From: CAUJIW01 sp963205175
GTDB lineage: Bacteria > Pseudomonadota > Alphaproteobacteria > Sphingomonadales > Sphingomonadaceae
Direction: 5' to 3' (one strand)
Assembly: GCA_041060555.1 (NCBI GenBank)
Contig: JBEUDS010000005.1
Length of the DNA stretch: 64,000 bases
This document shows positions 9,410 through 18,435 of the stretch, piece by piece. Each line of letters starts with the position of its first letter. Position 1 is the stretch's first letter. The notes beneath the pieces were generated by a model. It did not search any database. It had not been told where the DNA came from and worked only from the letters and a program-made list of their open reading frames with translations. Both the position numbers and the translations under genes were made by a program.

Positions 9410-9967
9410 ATGAGCAGCTACGACAAAGCCGAACTCGAGCGCCGGATGCGCGGCGCCCTGGACACCCTGAAGCATGACCTGACCGGCCTGCGGACCGGCC
9501 GCGCGTCGACCTCGTTGCTCGACCCGATCCAGGTGGACGTCTATGGCGCCAACATGCCGCTCAATCAGGTGGCCACCGTCACGGCGCCGGAAGCGCGGAT
9601 GCTGGTGGTTTCGGTGTGGGACCGCGCCAATGCGGCCGCGGTGGAAAAGGCGATCCGCTCCGCCGGTCTTGGCCTCAACCCGATCTCGGAAGGGGCGACC
9701 ATCCGTCTGCCGATCCCCGACCTGACGGAAGAGCGCCGCAAGGAGCTGGCCAAGCTCGCCTCGCAGTATGCCGAGAAGGCGCGCGTGGCTGTGCGCAATG
9801 TCCGTCGCGACGGCATGGACAGCCTGAAGAAGGCGGAAAAGGACCATGAAATCAGTCAGGATGAGCATAAGCGACTGGCGGATGATGTGCAGAAGCTGAC
9901 CGACAAGGTCATCGCCGAGATCGACGCGGCCGCCGTGGCCAAGGAAAAAGAAATTCTCGGCAAGTAA
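9410..9967 (+). CDS. frr: Ribosome recycling factor
   Basis: RRF, 185 residues, which splits post-termination ribosomes together with EF-G. It shows the family pattern: LRTGRAS near residue 30, an LNQVATVTAPEARML domain II segment and a long C-terminal helix with KDHEISQDEHKR. The length equals the family norm. The uppS start is only 3 nt after its stop, which suggests coupling. Confidence 0.98.
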   Translation: MSSYDKAELERRMRGALDTLKHDLTGLRTGRASTSLLDPIQVDVYGANMPLNQVATVTAPEARMLVVSVWDRANAAAVEKAIRSAGLGLNPISEGATIRLPIPDLTEERRKELAKLASQYAEKARVAVRNVRRDGMDSLKKAEKDHEISQDEHKRLADDVQKLTDKVIAEIDAAAVAKEKEILGK

Positions 9968-9970
9968 GGG

Positions 9971-10711
9971 GTGACGTTGACCGCCATCTCTCCCTCCACC
10001 GTTGCCGCCGTGGCCGTGCCGCGCCACGTCGCCATCATCATGGATGGCAACGGGCGCTGGGCCAAGCGGCGGCTGCTGCCGCGCGCGCTCGGTCATCGGC
10101 AGGGTGCGGAGGCGGTAAGGCGGATCGTGCAGGCGTGCGTCGATCTCGGCGTCCAGTACCTGACCCTTTATGCCTTCTCATCGGAGAACTGGAAGCGCCC
10201 GACCGACGAGGTCGAGGATCTGATGGGGCTGTTGCGCCACTATCTGCGCAACGAGGTGGCGGAACTCAACCGCAACAATGTCCGGCTGCGGATCATCGGT
10301 GAGCGCCGGGGCCTGGCGCCGGACGTGGTCGCGCTTGTCAACGAGTCAGAGGGGCTGACCCGCAACAACACCGGCCTGACACTGGTGCTGGCGCTGAACT
10401 ACGGCGCCCAGGCGGAGATCGCGGCCGCCGTGCGCGCGATCGCCGCCAAGGTGCAGGCAGGGGTGATGCCGCTGGAGGCCATCAACGAGCAGGCGGTTGC
10501 CGATCATCTGCTGACCGTCGGTATTCCCGATCCCGATCTGATCATCCGCACCTCGGGCGAGCAGCGGCTGTCCAATTTCCTGCTGTGGCAGGCGGCCTAT
10601 GCCGAACTGGTGTTCGTCGACTGCCTGTGGCCGGATTTCGACAAGGCGCAACTGGTGGAAGCCATCGAGACCTTCGGCCGGCGTGAACGCCGGTTCGGCG
10701 GGCGCGGATGA
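9971..10711 (+). CDS. uppS: Undecaprenyl diphosphate synthase
   Basis: Cis-prenyltransferase, about 246 residues, making the C55 lipid carrier for peptidoglycan. The HVAIIMDGNGRWA motif carries the catalytic Asp; LYAFSSENWKRP and DLIIRTSGEQRLSNFLLWQ are the other family blocks. The start is uncertain: GTG at 9971 (MTLTAISPS) leaves no room for a ribosome-binding site, while TTG at 9977 has AAGGGG five bases upstream. The end overlaps cdsA by 4 nt (ATGA). Confidence 0.96.
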   Translation: MTLTAISPSTVAAVAVPRHVAIIMDGNGRWAKRRLLPRALGHRQGAEAVRRIVQACVDLGVQYLTLYAFSSENWKRPTDEVEDLMGLLRHYLRNEVAELNRNNVRLRIIGERRGLAPDVVALVNESEGLTRNNTGLTLVLALNYGAQAEIAAAVRAIAAKVQAGVMPLEAINEQAVADHLLTVGIPDPDLIIRTSGEQRLSNFLLWQAAYAELVFVDCLWPDFDKAQLVEAIETFGRRERRFGGRG

Positions 10712-11526
10712 GCGGCGCCGCTTCACCGTCCGGCTCCGATCTCCGGGTCCGGGTGATCGCCGGTATCGTGCTGGGTGTGGGCGCGCTTGCCATCCTGTGG
10801 GCTGGCGGGCCGCTGTTCGCCCTGCTGATGGGGCTGGGGGGCTGCGCCATCGTCTGGGAGTGGACCGGCATCACCGGCGCGGCCAGCCGGCCTTGGGTGC
10901 GCCCGGCCGGGCTGCTGGTGATGGTGGCGGCGGTCGTCGCCGGCTGGTTCCACCTGTGGGGCTGGGCGGCGCTGGCGACGTTGCTGCTGGCCACGGCGCT
11001 GGCGCTGACCGGCTGGGACCGCGAGCGCCGTCACACCATGTGGCTGGGACTGGGGCTGGCCTATGCCGTGCCGCCGGTGCTGGCGTTGCTGTGGCTGCGC
11101 GATCAGGCCGACGGCCTGATCATCGTGCTGTGGCTGATGTTGTCGGTGTGGGCGACCGACAGCTTCGCCTATTTCGCCGGTCGCGCCATCGGCGGGCCGA
11201 AGCTGGCGCCAACCATCAGCCCCAAGAAGACGTGGGCCGGCCTGGCCGGTGGCATGGCCGGCGCGGCGCTGACGGGCGCGCTGGTGGCGGCGGCCTTCGG
11301 CTTGCAGCCGCTGGCGCTGGCGCCGCTGTCGGCGGCCATTGCCGTGGTGTCGCAGGGCGGAGACTTGCTGGAGTCGGCGCTCAAGCGGGCCTTCGATGTC
11401 AAGGACTCCGGCCACCTCATCCCCGGCCACGGCGGTATCATGGATCGGGTCGACGGGCTGGTGGCGGTGGCACCGCTGGTGGCGCTGGGGCTGGTGCTCG
11501 GCGACGTCTGGCAGGTGCTGGCGTGA
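10708..11526 (+). CDS. cdsA: Phosphatidate cytidylyltransferase
   Basis: Integral-membrane CDP-diacylglycerol synthase, 272 residues, making the precursor used by PssA (encoded at 41756). Multiple hydrophobic segments cover residues 10-200; the C-terminal signature SQGGDLLESALKRAFDVKDS followed by PGHGGIMDRVDGL is diagnostic. The ATG overlaps the uppS stop and the gene's own stop overlaps the dxr GTG, so uppS-cdsA-dxr is translationally coupled. Confidence 0.97.
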   Translation: MSGAASPSGSDLRVRVIAGIVLGVGALAILWAGGPLFALLMGLGGCAIVWEWTGITGAASRPWVRPAGLLVMVAAVVAGWFHLWGWAALATLLLATALALTGWDRERRHTMWLGLGLAYAVPPVLALLWLRDQADGLIIVLWLMLSVWATDSFAYFAGRAIGGPKLAPTISPKKTWAGLAGGMAGAALTGALVAAAFGLQPLALAPLSAAIAVVSQGGDLLESALKRAFDVKDSGHLIPGHGGIMDRVDGLVAVAPLVALGLVLGDVWQVLA

Positions 11527-12686
11527 GCGCGCGGGCCATTACCATATTGGGCGCCACCGGCTCGATCGGCCGGTCGACGCTCGACCTGGTCGGCCGCCAG
11601 CCCGACCGGTATCGCTGCCTGGCGCTGACCGCTCACAGCAATGTCGATGAGCTGGCCGAGGCCGCCCGGCGGTTCCGGCCCGAGCTGGCGGTGGTGGCTG
11701 ATGAACGCCACTACGGCGCGCTCAAGGACGCCCTGGCGGGGACCGGCATTGAAGCGGCGGCCGGCGCCGAGGCGGTGACGGCGGCGGCGGCGCTGCCCGC
11801 CGACTGGGTGATGGCGGCGATTGTCGGTGCCGCCGGCCTGCAACCGACGCTGGCGGCGGTGCGGCGCGGCGCGACGGTGGCGATCGCCAACAAGGAGGCG
11901 CTGGTGTGCGCCGGCGACATCGTGACCAAAGCCGCCAACGATGCCGGTAGCCGGCTGCTGCCGGTCGATTCCGAGCACAATGCCATCTATCAGGTGTTCG
12001 ATGCCGAGCGTCCCGAACGGGTGTCCCGGGTCATCCTGACGGCCTCGGGAGGGCCGTTTCGTACCTTCACGCTGGGGCAGATGCAGGCGGTGACGCCGGA
12101 GCAGGCGGTGGCGCATCCGGTGTGGTCGATGGGTGCCAAGATCTCCGTCGACTCCGCGACGCTGATGAACAAGGGCCTGGAGGTGATCGAGGCGCATCAC
12201 CTGTTCCCGGTGACGCCGGACCAACTGGAAGTGCTGGTGCACCCGCAGTCGGTGGTGCACAGCCTGGTGGAGTATGTCGACGGTTCGGTGCTCGCCCAGC
12301 TCGGCACCCCCGACATGCGAACGCCGATCGCCTACACCCTGGCGTGGCCGGATCGAGTCGCCACCCCCTGCCGCCGGCTCGATCTGGCGGCCATCGGCCA
12401 GCTCAGCTTCGAGGCGCCCGACACGGCGCGCTTTCCGGCGCTGAATCTGGCCTGGTCGGCGCTTCGCGCTGGCGCTGGTGCGCCGGCCGTGCTCAATGCC
12501 GCGAATGAAGTTGCGGTGCAGGCCTTCCTCGACCGGCGGATCGGCTTTCTTGATATCGCCGCAATCGTCGCCGAAGTTCTCTCCCGGCTTGGCGCCCCGG
12601 CGGTGGACGATCTGGGTGCCGTGATGGCGGCGGATCAGGAGGCGCGGCGCGTGGCGGCTATGTTGATCGAGGCGAGGAGGAATTAA
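11523..12686 (+). CDS. dxr: 1-deoxy-D-xylulose-5-phosphate reductoisomerase
   Basis: DXR/IspC, 387 residues, converts DXP to MEP with NADPH in the non-mevalonate isoprenoid pathway. The NADPH loop GATGSIGRSTLDL is at the N-terminus; substrate and metal-binding blocks IANKEALVCAG, PVDSEHNAIYQ and KISVDSATLMNKGLEVIEAH are intact. The GTG at 11523 overlaps the cdsA stop. A much longer in-frame opening upstream is a shifted reading of cdsA and is not coding. Confidence 0.97.
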   Translation: MSARAITILGATGSIGRSTLDLVGRQPDRYRCLALTAHSNVDELAEAARRFRPELAVVADERHYGALKDALAGTGIEAAAGAEAVTAAAALPADWVMAAIVGAAGLQPTLAAVRRGATVAIANKEALVCAGDIVTKAANDAGSRLLPVDSEHNAIYQVFDAERPERVSRVILTASGGPFRTFTLGQMQAVTPEQAVAHPVWSMGAKISVDSATLMNKGLEVIEAHHLFPVTPDQLEVLVHPQSVVHSLVEYVDGSVLAQLGTPDMRTPIAYTLAWPDRVATPCRRLDLAAIGQLSFEAPDTARFPALNLAWSALRAGAGAPAVLNAANEVAVQAFLDRRIGFLDIAAIVAEVLSRLGAPAVDDLGAVMAADQEARRVAAMLIEARRN

Positions 12687-12691
12687 CCGAT

Positions 12692-13834
12692 ATGGTGCAT
12701 CTGCCGCAGCCTGGCCTCCCCTTCACCCTTCTCACCTTTCTCGCCGTGCTGGGCGTGCTGGTGTTCATTCACGAGTGGGGTCACTATTTCGCCGGCCGGC
12801 TGTTCAAGGTGCGGATCGAGACCTTTTCGATCGGCTTCGGTCGCGAGCTGTTCGGCTGGACCGACAAGCGGGGCTGCCGCTGGAAGATTTCCGCCCTGCC
12901 GTTCGGCGGTTACGTCAAATTCTACGGTGATTCCAACGCGGCCAGCATGCCGAGCGCCGAGGCCATCGCCAGCATGACGCCGGAGGAGCGGGCGGGCGCC
13001 TTTCCCCTCAAGCCGCTGTGGCAGCGGGCGATCATTGTCGCCGCCGGCCCGGCCATCAATTTCCTGTTCGCCATCCTGATCTTCGCCGGGTTCTTCATGA
13101 CCATCGGCCAGCAGTTCACGCCGGCGCGCGTCGAGGCGGTGATGGCGGGTTCGCCGGCGGAGAAGGCGGGCTTCATGGCTGGTGATCTCATCACCCGGAT
13201 CAACGGCGACGCGGTTTCCCGCTTCGAGGACGTCGCGCACGAAGTGGCGATCTACGCCGGCCGGACGCTGGTGTTCGAGGTTGAGCGCACCGGGCGGCCG
13301 GTGACGCTGACGGTGGTGCCCGAGCAGGTCACCGACCAGGACGAGTTCGGCAATGCCTACCAGCGCGGCCGCATCGGCCTTCAGGGGTCGATGCCGGAAC
13401 TGGTCCGGCGCGGCCCGGTCGAGGCGTTCTACTATGCCGGTCAGGCGACGGTCGATCTGGTGAAGATGATGGCCTCGACGCTGGGCGAGATCGTCACCGG
13501 CGACCGTTCGGTCAAGGAGCTGGGCGGCCCCGTCAAGATCGCCCAGTATTCGGCGCAGTCGGCGGCGCTGGGGGTGTTGTCGCTCATCAGTTTCATGGCG
13601 CTGGTCTCGCTCAACCTGGGCTTCGTAAACCTGCTGCCGGTGCCCATGCTTGACGGTGGTCATTTGTTTCTCTACGCGATCGAGGCTGTTCGCGGCCGCC
13701 CGGTCAGCCAACGGGTGCAGGAATGGGCGTTCCTGGCTGGCTTCGCGCTGGTCATCTCGCTGATGTTGTTCCTCACCTGGAACGACCTCGGGTCGTACGG
13801 GATCTGGGACCGGTTGTCGGGTGCGCTGAGTTGA
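12692..13834 (+). CDS. rseP: RIP metalloprotease RseP/MmpA
   Basis: Site-2 intramembrane zinc protease, 380 residues, which cleaves anti-sigma factors or membrane substrates. The HExxH zinc motif is FIHEWGHYFAG near residue 25, a single PDZ domain lies around 135-210 (SPAEKAGFMAGDLITRING), and the second zinc ligand is in NLLPVPMLDGGHLF near the C-terminus. It sits 5 nt after dxr and upstream of bamA, the standard order. Confidence 0.97.
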   Translation: MVHLPQPGLPFTLLTFLAVLGVLVFIHEWGHYFAGRLFKVRIETFSIGFGRELFGWTDKRGCRWKISALPFGGYVKFYGDSNAASMPSAEAIASMTPEERAGAFPLKPLWQRAIIVAAGPAINFLFAILIFAGFFMTIGQQFTPARVEAVMAGSPAEKAGFMAGDLITRINGDAVSRFEDVAHEVAIYAGRTLVFEVERTGRPVTLTVVPEQVTDQDEFGNAYQRGRIGLQGSMPELVRRGPVEAFYYAGQATVDLVKMMASTLGEIVTGDRSVKELGGPVKIAQYSAQSAALGVLSLISFMALVSLNLGFVNLLPVPMLDGGHLFLYAIEAVRGRPVSQRVQEWAFLAGFALVISLMLFLTWNDLGSYGIWDRLSGALS

Positions 13835-13889
13835 GTGAGATCACTTCCGGAACATTGGTGAAGACATTGGCGAGACGGGGACGGGACGC

Positions 13890-16466
13890 GTGAGTGTTGC
13901 TGTGATGAGCCGGGGATCGGCATCCGCGTTGGCGGCTCTTTTGACCGTGACAACGGCGCTGACGCCGGTTGTCGCTCATGCCCAGCAGGGGCCTGTGGGC
14001 CCCCAGGGTCCGGCGAGCGTTGCCCCGCCGCCAACCCCGCCCGCCCAGCCCGCTACCGCCCAGCCCGCTACCGCCCAGCCGGCGCCGGTCCAGGTCGCGG
14101 TGCCGGCCGTGCCGCGCACCACCATCCGCTCCATCACCATTGTCGGCAGCGAGCGTCTGGAGCCGGAGACGGTCCGCTCCTACATGCAGCTGTCGGGTGG
14201 CGACCCCTACGACCGTGATATCCTCGATGAGGCGCTGAAGCGGCTCTACGGAACCGAATTGTTCGCCGACGTGCAGATCCGCGACGACAATGGCGCGCTC
14301 ACCGTGACGGTGCGGGAAAACCCGATCATCAACCGCATCGTCTTCGAGGGCAACAAGAGCCTGAAAGTCGACAAGCTGCGCGAGGAAGTGAAGCTGGCGC
14401 CGCGCCAGATCTTCACCCGCTCTAAGGTGCGTGCCGACGTCCAGCGCATCATCGAGCTGGCCCGGCGCTCGGGGCGCTTTGCCGCCACCGTCGATCCCAA
14501 GGCGGTGCAGCTGGAGCAGAACCGCATCGACCTCGTGTTCGAGATCCGCGAAGGCCCGAAGTCGAAGGTCCGCCAGATCAACGTCATCGGCAACCAGAAG
14601 TTCTCCGACGGCGATATCCGCAGCGAACTGGCGACCCGCCAGGCGCGCTGGTGGCGTATTTTCACCTCCAACGATACCTATGATCCCGATCGTACCGCCT
14701 ATGACCGCGAGAAGATGCGGCAGTTCTACCTCACCGAGGGCTATGCCGACTTCCGGGTGGTGTCGGCGGTTTCCGAACTGGCGCCCAACCGTCGGGACTT
14801 CATCCAGACTTTCGTCGTCGAGGAAGGCGAGCGCTACAAGTTCGGCAAGATCGACGTCGAGAGCAAACTGCGCGACCTCAAGCCGGAGGTGCTGAAGCCG
14901 CTGGTGCGGATCAAGGAAGGCGACTGGTACGACGCCAAGCGGATCGAGAACACGGTCGAGAGCCTGACCGAGACTGCCGGCCTGTTCGGCTACGCCTTCG
15001 CCAACATCCGGCCCAGTTTCGACCGCGACAAGGACGGCCGCACGATGGGTGTGACCTTCGTGGTCAACGAGGCGCCGCGCGTCTATGTCGAGCGCATCGA
15101 CATCAACGGCAACACCCGCACGCTCGACAAGGTGATCCGCCGCGAATTCCGTCTCGCCGAGGGCGACGCCTTCAACAGCTTCAAGGTCAAGCGCTCGAAG
15201 GATCGCATTCAGTCGCTGGGCTTCTTCCAGGAGAAGCTGGAGGTGGAGCAGAAGCCGGGTTCGACGCCGGACAAGGTGGTGCTTGAAGTCAACGTCGAGG
15301 AGAAATCGACCGGCGAACTGCAGGTCGGTGCCGGCTTCTCGTCGATCGAGAGCTTCATCGCCAACCTGTCGATCCGCGAACGCAACTTCCTCGGCAAGGG
15401 CCAGGAGCTGCGGCTGGGCTTCACGCTGTCGAGCTATCGCAATGAAATCGATCTCGGTTTCACCGAGCCTTATTTCATGGGCCGTAACATTGCCGCCGGC
15501 ATTGATGTTTTCCGGCGCGATCTCAACAGCTTCCGCTATACGTCCAACAATGATCGCGACACCACCTACGAGGAAGTGACGACGGGCTTCCAGCTGCGCG
15601 CCGGCTTCCCGCTGACCGAATTCTGGTCGCTGGGCGTGCGTTACGGCCTGTCGAAGTCCGACGTCTCGCTGGACAAGGACAGCTACTTCACCAACGGCCA
15701 GTGCGACCTGTTCCTGGCGGGCGCCTTCCTCTGCGATCTGGTGGGCACCACCGGATCGTCGTCGCGGGTGACCTCCTCGGTCGGCTACTCGGTGGTTTAC
15801 GACAGCCTCGACAACCGGATGCGGCCAAGCCGTGGCCAGCGTTTCGTGTTCAGCCAGGACGCGGCGGGTGTCGGTGGCGGCGTCAATTACCTGCGCAGCA
15901 GCGTCGACTATGATCGCTACTTCCGCCTGTGGGACAACTGGGTGCTGCGTACCGGCGCCGAGGGCGGCTGGATCATGGGCTGGGGCGGCGAGGATGTGCG
16001 CATCAACGATCGCTTCTTCCTGGGCGGTCCGCGTATCCGCGGCTTCGCCATTCGCGGCATCGGTCCGCGGTCCTACCGTACCTGTGTCAACACCTCGGGC
16101 TGTTCCAGCGGCCTGGTCGCCGAGGGTACGACGCTTGACGACTCCATCGGCGGCGAGATGTATTATCTCGGCAGTGTCGAGCTTGAGGTGCCGCTGGGTT
16201 CGGCGGTCAGCGAAATGGGCCTGCGAACCTCGGCCTACGTCGACGTCGGCAGCTTGTGGAAGTACAGCAAGTCCAGCTTCGGCTCGACCGCGGACGTGCA
16301 GGAAACCGTACTCGGCGATACCGCCGCCCCGCGCGTGTCGGTGGGTGTCGGCGTGTCGTGGAACTCGCCGTTCGGGCCGTTCCGCATTGATCTTGCCAAG
16401 GCGCTCGTCAAGAAGGATGGCGACGATCCGGAAGTTTTCCAGTTCAACATAGGGACGCAGTTCTGA
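13890..16466 (+). CDS. bamA: Outer-membrane assembly factor BamA
   Basis: Omp85 protein, 858 residues, the core of the BAM complex that inserts beta-barrel proteins. A GTG start (SVAVMSRGSA) leads a signal peptide ending VVAHAQQG. A roughly 45-residue Pro/Ala/Gln linker with repeated PATAQ follows, unusually long before POTRA1. POTRA repeats cover about 75-430 and the C-terminal barrel ends FQFNIGTQF with the terminal aromatic recognition residue. VRF-type loop DRFFLGGPRIRGFAIRGIGP is present. The stop overlaps the skp start (TGATG). Confidence 0.97.
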   Translation: MSVAVMSRGSASALAALLTVTTALTPVVAHAQQGPVGPQGPASVAPPPTPPAQPATAQPATAQPAPVQVAVPAVPRTTIRSITIVGSERLEPETVRSYMQLSGGDPYDRDILDEALKRLYGTELFADVQIRDDNGALTVTVRENPIINRIVFEGNKSLKVDKLREEVKLAPRQIFTRSKVRADVQRIIELARRSGRFAATVDPKAVQLEQNRIDLVFEIREGPKSKVRQINVIGNQKFSDGDIRSELATRQARWWRIFTSNDTYDPDRTAYDREKMRQFYLTEGYADFRVVSAVSELAPNRRDFIQTFVVEEGERYKFGKIDVESKLRDLKPEVLKPLVRIKEGDWYDAKRIENTVESLTETAGLFGYAFANIRPSFDRDKDGRTMGVTFVVNEAPRVYVERIDINGNTRTLDKVIRREFRLAEGDAFNSFKVKRSKDRIQSLGFFQEKLEVEQKPGSTPDKVVLEVNVEEKSTGELQVGAGFSSIESFIANLSIRERNFLGKGQELRLGFTLSSYRNEIDLGFTEPYFMGRNIAAGIDVFRRDLNSFRYTSNNDRDTTYEEVTTGFQLRAGFPLTEFWSLGVRYGLSKSDVSLDKDSYFTNGQCDLFLAGAFLCDLVGTTGSSSRVTSSVGYSVVYDSLDNRMRPSRGQRFVFSQDAAGVGGGVNYLRSSVDYDRYFRLWDNWVLRTGAEGGWIMGWGGEDVRINDRFFLGGPRIRGFAIRGIGPRSYRTCVNTSGCSSGLVAEGTTLDDSIGGEMYYLGSVELEVPLGSAVSEMGLRTSAYVDVGSLWKYSKSSFGSTADVQETVLGDTAAPRVSVGVGVSWNSPFGPFRIDLAKALVKKDGDDPEVFQFNIGTQF

Positions 16467-17062
16467 TGAAAACGCATTTCCTGAAAGCCGCGGCGGTCGC
16501 GGCTGTGGTGCTGGCCTCGGCGCCGGCGGTTGCCCAGCAGGCCTCCGTGCTGGTGGTCAATCTCGACCGGGTGGTCAACGAGTCGGCCGCCGGTCGCGCG
16601 GCGGGTACCGAGCTGAAGGCGAAGGCCGAGGCCATTTCGGCCAAGGACAAGAGCCTGGCCGAGAAGTTCAAGACCGAGGAAGACGCGCTGACCAAGCAGA
16701 AGGACTCGGTGGAAAAGGGCATCATGCAGCCTGCCCAGTTCGAGGCCAACGTGCGCGGCTACCAGGAGCGCCGCAACAAGGACATCCAGGATTTCAACAA
16801 GCTGCGTGTCGATTTCCAGCGGTCGCAGGCCTATGTGGTCGAACAGATCACCGCCGGCGCGGCGCCGATCATCCAGGAAGTGATGCGCGAGCGCGGCGCC
16901 AGCCTGGTGGTGAAGGAAGGCGCGCTGGAGGCGTTCAGCAATACGCTGGACATCACCTCGACCGTCGTTCAGCGGCTGGACCAGAAGTTGCCCAAGGTGT
17001 CGACCACGCCGCCGCCGGCCCCCGCCCAGCCAGCGACACCGGCGACGCCGCCGAAGAAGTAA
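16466..17062 (+). CDS. skp: OmpH/Skp family periplasmic chaperone
   Basis: A 198-residue exported chaperone for unfolded outer-membrane proteins. A signal peptide ends near APAVAQQ, then come the ASVLVVNLDRVVNES strand, a long charged helical region (70-135, rich in Lys/Glu/Gln) and the conserved closing segment VKEGALEAFSNTLDITSTVVQRL. The C-terminus is a Pro/Ala tail. It is coupled to bamA by overlapping stop and start codons. Confidence 0.93.
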   Translation: MKTHFLKAAAVAAVVLASAPAVAQQASVLVVNLDRVVNESAAGRAAGTELKAKAEAISAKDKSLAEKFKTEEDALTKQKDSVEKGIMQPAQFEANVRGYQERRNKDIQDFNKLRVDFQRSQAYVVEQITAGAAPIIQEVMRERGASLVVKEGALEAFSNTLDITSTVVQRLDQKLPKVSTTPPPAPAQPATPATPPKK

Positions 17063-17084
17063 GCTTGCGCCGGTCGTGAAAATT

Positions 17085-17117
17085 CGTCATTCCCGCTTGA
17101 ACGCGGGGATGGCGGGA
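17085..17117. repeat. Partial copy of palindromic repeat
   Basis: CGTCATTCCCGC followed by GCGGGGATGGCGG forms an imperfect hairpin with the same CGTCAT-start layout as the 80-bp element at 7546. It lacks the second hairpin and the TGACG end. Confidence 0.45.
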
Positions 17118-17133
17118 CCGGACAGACAGGTTG

Positions 17134-17165
17134 ATGGCCGGGCAATGCCCGGCCATTGGCGTTTT
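17134..17165 (+). terminator. Terminator after skp
   Basis: Near-perfect palindrome with arms ATGGCCGGGCA (17134-17144) and TGCCCGGCCAT (17146-17156), followed by TGGCGTTTTG. It separates skp from fabZ. Confidence 0.7.
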
Positions 17166-17194
17166 GATGATTGGATGACGCGCAGGACGAGAGG

Positions 17195-17665
17195 ATGACA
17201 ATGACCGACGGCACCACACTTACCACGCTGGAACTGGCCCGGATCATGGAGATGATCCCGCATCGCTATCCGATGCTGCTGGTGGACCGCGTGGTGGATA
17301 TGGTGACCGACGTCTCGGCAACCGGCATCAAGGGCGTCACCATCAACGAACCCTTTTTCCAGGGCCACTTCCCCGGCCGGCCGATCATGCCGGGCGTGCT
17401 GATCGTCGAGGCGATGGCGCAGACCGCCGGCATCCACGCCGTTCACTCAATGGGGGCGGATGCCGAGGGCAAGCTGGTCTACTTCATGTCGATCGAGAAC
17501 GCCAAATTCCGCAAGCCGGTGGAGCCGGGCTGCCTGCTTGAACTGCGGGTGTCCCAGGTGCAGGTGCGTGGGCCGGTGCGCAAGTATCGCGGCGAGGCTT
17601 TCGTCGACAATGTGCGCATGGCGGAAGCGGATTTCACGGCGATGATCTCCGCTCGCCCATCCTGA
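17195..17665 (+). CDS. fabZ: 3-hydroxyacyl-ACP dehydratase FabZ
   Basis: Hot-dog-fold dehydratase of fatty-acid synthesis, 156 residues from the ATG at 17195 (preceded by ACGAGAGG; a TTG at 17171 is possible but has no site). Catalytic His is in FFQGHFPGRPIMPG and catalytic Glu in VLIVEAMAQTAG; MIPHRYPMLLVDRV is the N-terminal signature. The stop codon lies inside a 15-bp tandem duplication. No lpxD precedes and no lpxA follows it, unlike the usual alphaproteobacterial lipid A cluster. Confidence 0.96.
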   Translation: MTMTDGTTLTTLELARIMEMIPHRYPMLLVDRVVDMVTDVSATGIKGVTINEPFFQGHFPGRPIMPGVLIVEAMAQTAGIHAVHSMGADAEGKLVYFMSIENAKFRKPVEPGCLLELRVSQVQVRGPVRKYRGEAFVDNVRMAEADFTAMISARPS

Positions 17666-17699
17666 CCCCGCCCATCCTGACCCTGGCCATCCTGACCCT
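17655..17699. repeat. 15-bp tandem repeat, 3 copies, containing fabZ stop
   Basis: GCCCATCCTGACCCC, GCCCATCCTGACCCT and GGCCATCCTGACCCT follow one another, plus a partial fourth copy. The first copy holds the fabZ TGA (17663-17665). Since 15 is a multiple of three, each later copy repeats the stop in frame. Confidence 0.85.
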
Positions 17700-17717
17700 G
17701 GCCATCCAGCCGACGGT

Positions 17718-17757
17718 CCGGGCGCCTAGGCTTCGGCCCGGGCGCCTAGGCTTCGGG
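17718..17757. repeat. 20-bp tandem duplication containing DUF454 stop
   Basis: Two copies of CCGGGCGCCTAGGCTTCGG(C/G). The second copy holds the stop (TAG on the minus strand, 17746-17748) of the DUF454 gene; the first lies beyond the stop. Confidence 0.8.
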
Positions 17758-18099
17758 TCGTCGCCAGATCCAGGTGCCGCCAATGACGGCGGCCGTCAGC
17801 GGCGCCAGCTTCCAGGGCATCGCCACCAGCAGCAGGCCGATCAGCGCGCTGGCGGCAAAGGCAGTCAGCGCCGCGACCTTGCCCTTGCGGCTGATGGCGC
17901 CCTGCTCGCGCCAGGCGCGGATATGCGGGCCAAACCGGCGATGTTCCAGCAGCCGGCGTTCCAGCGCCGGGCTTGAACGGGCAAAGCAGAAGGCGGCCAG
18001 GATGGCGAAGGGCACGGTGGGCAGCAGAGGCAGAAAAATGCCGATCGCGCCAAGACCGAGCGCGGCGAAACCCGCCGACAGATAGACCATCCGTTTCAT
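17746..18099 (-). CDS. DUF454 (YbaN-like) inner-membrane protein
   Basis: A 117-residue membrane protein of the DUF454/YbaN family, function unknown. The family signature GAIGIFLPLLPTVPF is followed by CFARSSPALERRL, and the C-terminal half has two close hydrophobic segments (AALTAFAASALIGLLLVAM and LTAAVIGGTWIW). It is convergent with fabZ. A longer overlapping frame on the same strand is a shifted reading and was not chosen. Confidence 0.88.
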   Translation of the reverse strand: MKRMVYLSAGFAALGLGAIGIFLPLLPTVPFAILAAFCFARSSPALERRLLEHRRFGPHIRAWREQGAISRKGKVAALTAFAASALIGLLLVAMPWKLAPLTAAVIGGTWIWRRPEA

Positions 18100-18174
18100 C
18101 GACCCGAGCGTAGCAGAACGTCAGGCGTCGGTCAGCGGCACATGCGACGGATCGCCGGGCGCGCGGCGGGGGCC

Positions 18175-18435
18175 TCAGTCGTCGGCGGCCTGGTGGCGAC
18201 CATCGGGTTGAAACGCCCGGCGCTCCTGCAGCGTTGGACCCTGCCAGCGGCGCATGTGGCCGCACATGAAGCAGGAGCAGTTGGCCATGTGATCCGCAAG
18301 CTTCACGGCGCCGGGCGCGTGCGGGCGCACCGCGACGGCGCGGCGCTTCATGCGCGCCTTGTGATGGCGGCGCGTCGCGCGCCGGCCATCGTGCCAGCTG
18401 TTGTCGGGCCCGGTCATGCCGGCAGTGTAGACCAT
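18175..18435 (-). CDS. Small conserved CSC-x-MCG protein
   Basis: An 86-residue basic protein with RHHKARMKRRA, then KLADHMANCSCFMCG and RRWQGPTLQERRA. I recognise this pattern (H-x4-CSCxMCG-x-R-R, TxQERR) from small hypothetical proteins in many proteobacteria. The Cys-x-Cys-x2-Cys with a nearby His may bind a metal. Start is ambiguous between 18435 and 18417 (MTGPDNSW); neither has a strong ribosome-binding site. Function unknown. Confidence 0.65.
   Translation of the reverse strand: MVYTAGMTGPDNSWHDGRRATRRHHKARMKRRAVAVRPHAPGAVKLADHMANCSCFMCGHMRRWQGPTLQERRAFQPDGRHQAADD

Noticed and set aside
10599..11522. In-frame extension upstream of dxr
   Set aside because: A shifted reading of cdsA; the GTG at 11523 gives the standard DXR N-terminus.
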